A DNA stretch of 64,000 bases from Mesorhizobium sp. ZC-5 (GTDB lineage Bacteria; Pseudomonadota; Alphaproteobacteria; Rhizobiales; Rhizobiaceae). Under the pieces are notes generated by a model. That model made no database searches. It was not told the origin of the DNA and was given only the letters and a program-made list of their open reading frames with translations. The number at the start of each line of letters is the position of its first letter. Positions within the stretch are counted from its first letter, which is position 1. Both the position numbers and the translations under genes were made by a program. Shown in pieces: positions 61,852 to 64,000 of the stretch. The stretch covers positions 1 through 64,000 of the forward strand of contig NZ_JAOWPT010000019.1 of NCBI RefSeq assembly GCF_025753855.1, given 5' to 3'.

Positions 61852-62223
61852 ATGAAAAAACCAAAAGCCCGCAGCATGGATGGGATCGTCGAAGGGACGA
61901 CCTGCGTGAGTTTCCCGTCGATGTTCGCCGTGTCATGGGTGTTGCAATCAACGACGCCCAGAATGGCGAGGAGCATGCGGCGGTCAAAGCCCTTAAGGGA
62001 TTTGGCGGCCGCAGCATCCTGGAGGTGGTCGATGACTTTGACTGAGACCTTATCGCGCCGTCTACACCGTCCGCTTCGCTGGCGTGATCTACATCCTTCA
62101 TTGCTTCCAGAAGAAGTCGAAAAAGGGCAGAGAGACGCCCAAGCACGAAATCGAGCTCGTGACAGTGCGATCGAAGGCCGCTGAGGCGCACTATCGCGAA
62201 AACTATGGGAAAGGAACAAAGTC
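61852..62223 (+). pseudogene. HigB/Gp49-like toxin with several frameshifts
   Basis: Pieces of one toxin appear in successive frames: WMGSSK, DDLREFPVDVRRVMGVAINDAQNGEEHAAVKALKGFGGRSILEVVDDFD, then YRAVYTVRFAGVIYILHCFQKKSKKGRETPKHEIELV..RSKAAEAHYRENYGK. This is the HigB/phage Gp49-like (RelE-fold) mRNA-cleaving toxin. At least two single-base shifts (near 61895 and 62045) destroy it, while the antitoxin next door is intact. Confidence 0.8.
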
Positions 62224-62544
62224 ATGACAGAAGACATCACCGCCGAAGTGAGCGGCGGCAACGTGTTTGCGGACCTCGGCCTTGACAATCCCGAAGAGGA
62301 ATTGCTCAAGGCGAAGCTGGCCCGTGAGATCCGCGCCATCATTAAGCGTCGGCGCCTAACTCAGGCCAAATCAGCTGAATTGCTCGGGATGAAACAGCCC
62401 GACGTCTCCGCGATCGTCACCGGGCGAACTGGCAAGTTCTCGATAGATCGCCTGGTGCGCTGCCTCGATCGGCTCGACTATAAGGTCGACCTGGTGGTTC
62501 GCCATAAGCCTCGACGCTCAACACACGTGGCTGAAGCCGCTTGA
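62224..62544 (+). CDS. higA: HigA-type XRE-family antitoxin
   Basis: 106 residues. A Cro/C1-type helix-turn-helix (EIRAIIKRRRLTQAKSAELLGMKQPDVSAIVTGRTGKFSIDRLVRCLDRLDYKVDLVV) typical of antitoxins paired with HigB/Gp49-like toxins. The ATG lies right after the toxin remnant. With the toxin broken it can persist as a solitary repressor. Confidence 0.88.
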   Translation: MTEDITAEVSGGNVFADLGLDNPEEELLKAKLAREIRAIIKRRRLTQAKSAELLGMKQPDVSAIVTGRTGKFSIDRLVRCLDRLDYKVDLVVRHKPRRSTHVAEAA

Positions 62545-62640
62545 CGGCTCGATCATGACATCGCGTCAAGGCCGATGGCGGCCCGAGCGTCGTTCCAAAA
62601 TTTCGCGAGCGCCGAACTTATTCCGACCGGATCCGCGCCA

Positions 62641-62669
62641 AAGGAAGGGCGGCATTGCTGCCGCCCTTT
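62641..62669 (-). terminator. Rho-independent terminator after groEL
   Basis: On the minus strand AAGGGCGGCA-GCAA-TGCCGCCCTT followed by TCCTTT, about 30 bases after the groEL stop. The stem is strong and the T run weak. Confidence 0.7.
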
Positions 62670-62694
62670 CCGAGATTGTTGAGAGGCGTGAACC

Positions 62695-64000
<1,306 letters not shown>

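Overview
The window looks like part of a nodulating rhizobial chromosome, most likely Mesorhizobium or a close relative (Rhizobiales). Evidence for this is a Ros/MucR-family regulator, a DUF982 protein, a phasin, several NifA-type upstream sites (TGT-N10-ACA) paired with sigma-54 (-24/-12) promoters, and many decayed insertion sequences and toxin-antitoxin loci of the kind found on symbiosis islands. The genus is inferred from protein character, not from a database match.

1-20 kb is symbiosis-island-like. It begins with remnants of three transposases (1-1.7 kb). An unassigned minus-strand operon follows (dehydrogenase, methyltransferase, 2-oxoglutarate/Fe(II) oxygenase; 1.8-4.8 kb). Next come a short ProB-type glutamate kinase, an OmpW-type porin, a prolyl oligopeptidase, an IucD/SidA-like N-hydroxylase, an aldehyde dehydrogenase and a pair of M16 peptidases. 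The prolyl oligopeptidase and the M16 pair sit behind homologous NifA/sigma-54 promoter cassettes, and a third such promoter lies upstream of the N-hydroxylase. Two of the three promoters lead directly into very small ORFs of similar sequence. CspA, a MucR homologue and a di-haem cytochrome c peroxidase complete this part.

20-24 kb and 52-56 kb carry methionine/SAM metabolism: metE behind a cobalamin riboswitch, and an ArsR-regulator-glyA-metK-adenosine kinase operon. Between them (24.3-51.8 kb) lies an accessory, largely defensive island. It starts at a decayed 3' half of tRNA-fMet, a probable old attachment site.

The centrepiece of the island is a four-gene, overlapping operon (25,012-40,424) that I read as an expanded prokaryotic PIWI-RE system: (1) a zinc-ribbon plus restriction-endonuclease-fold protein; (2) a DinG/XPD-like helicase with four cysteines placed for an Fe-S cluster; (3) a 3,093-residue protein whose first ~945 residues look like pPIWI-RE and whose remaining ~2,150 residues hold helical regions, an AAA/STAND-type ATPase and winged-helix-like segments; (4) a 542-residue protein ending in a polynucleotide-kinase-like P-loop domain. 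The giant fusion and the kinase are not part of the three-gene PIWI-RE island as I know it, so this is my candidate for an undescribed system.

Downstream of it are an apparently intact IS3-family element and a type III CBASS locus: divergent WYL regulator, CD-NTase, HORMA, TRIP13-like ATPase, and a Cap4-like nuclease-SAVED effector broken by one frameshift. Then follow decayed IS110 and serine recombinase genes, a PIN toxin-antitoxin pair and a fragment of a type III restriction methyltransferase.

56-64 kb holds a parDE pseudogene with an apparent microinversion, an IS1595-type remnant, an AbiEii-like nucleotidyltransferase pair, a DUF309 protein, a small membrane protein, a DUF982 protein, a phasin, a higBA locus with broken toxin, and the C-terminal part of groEL running off the window. 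I saw no CRISPR array, rRNA or intact tRNA.
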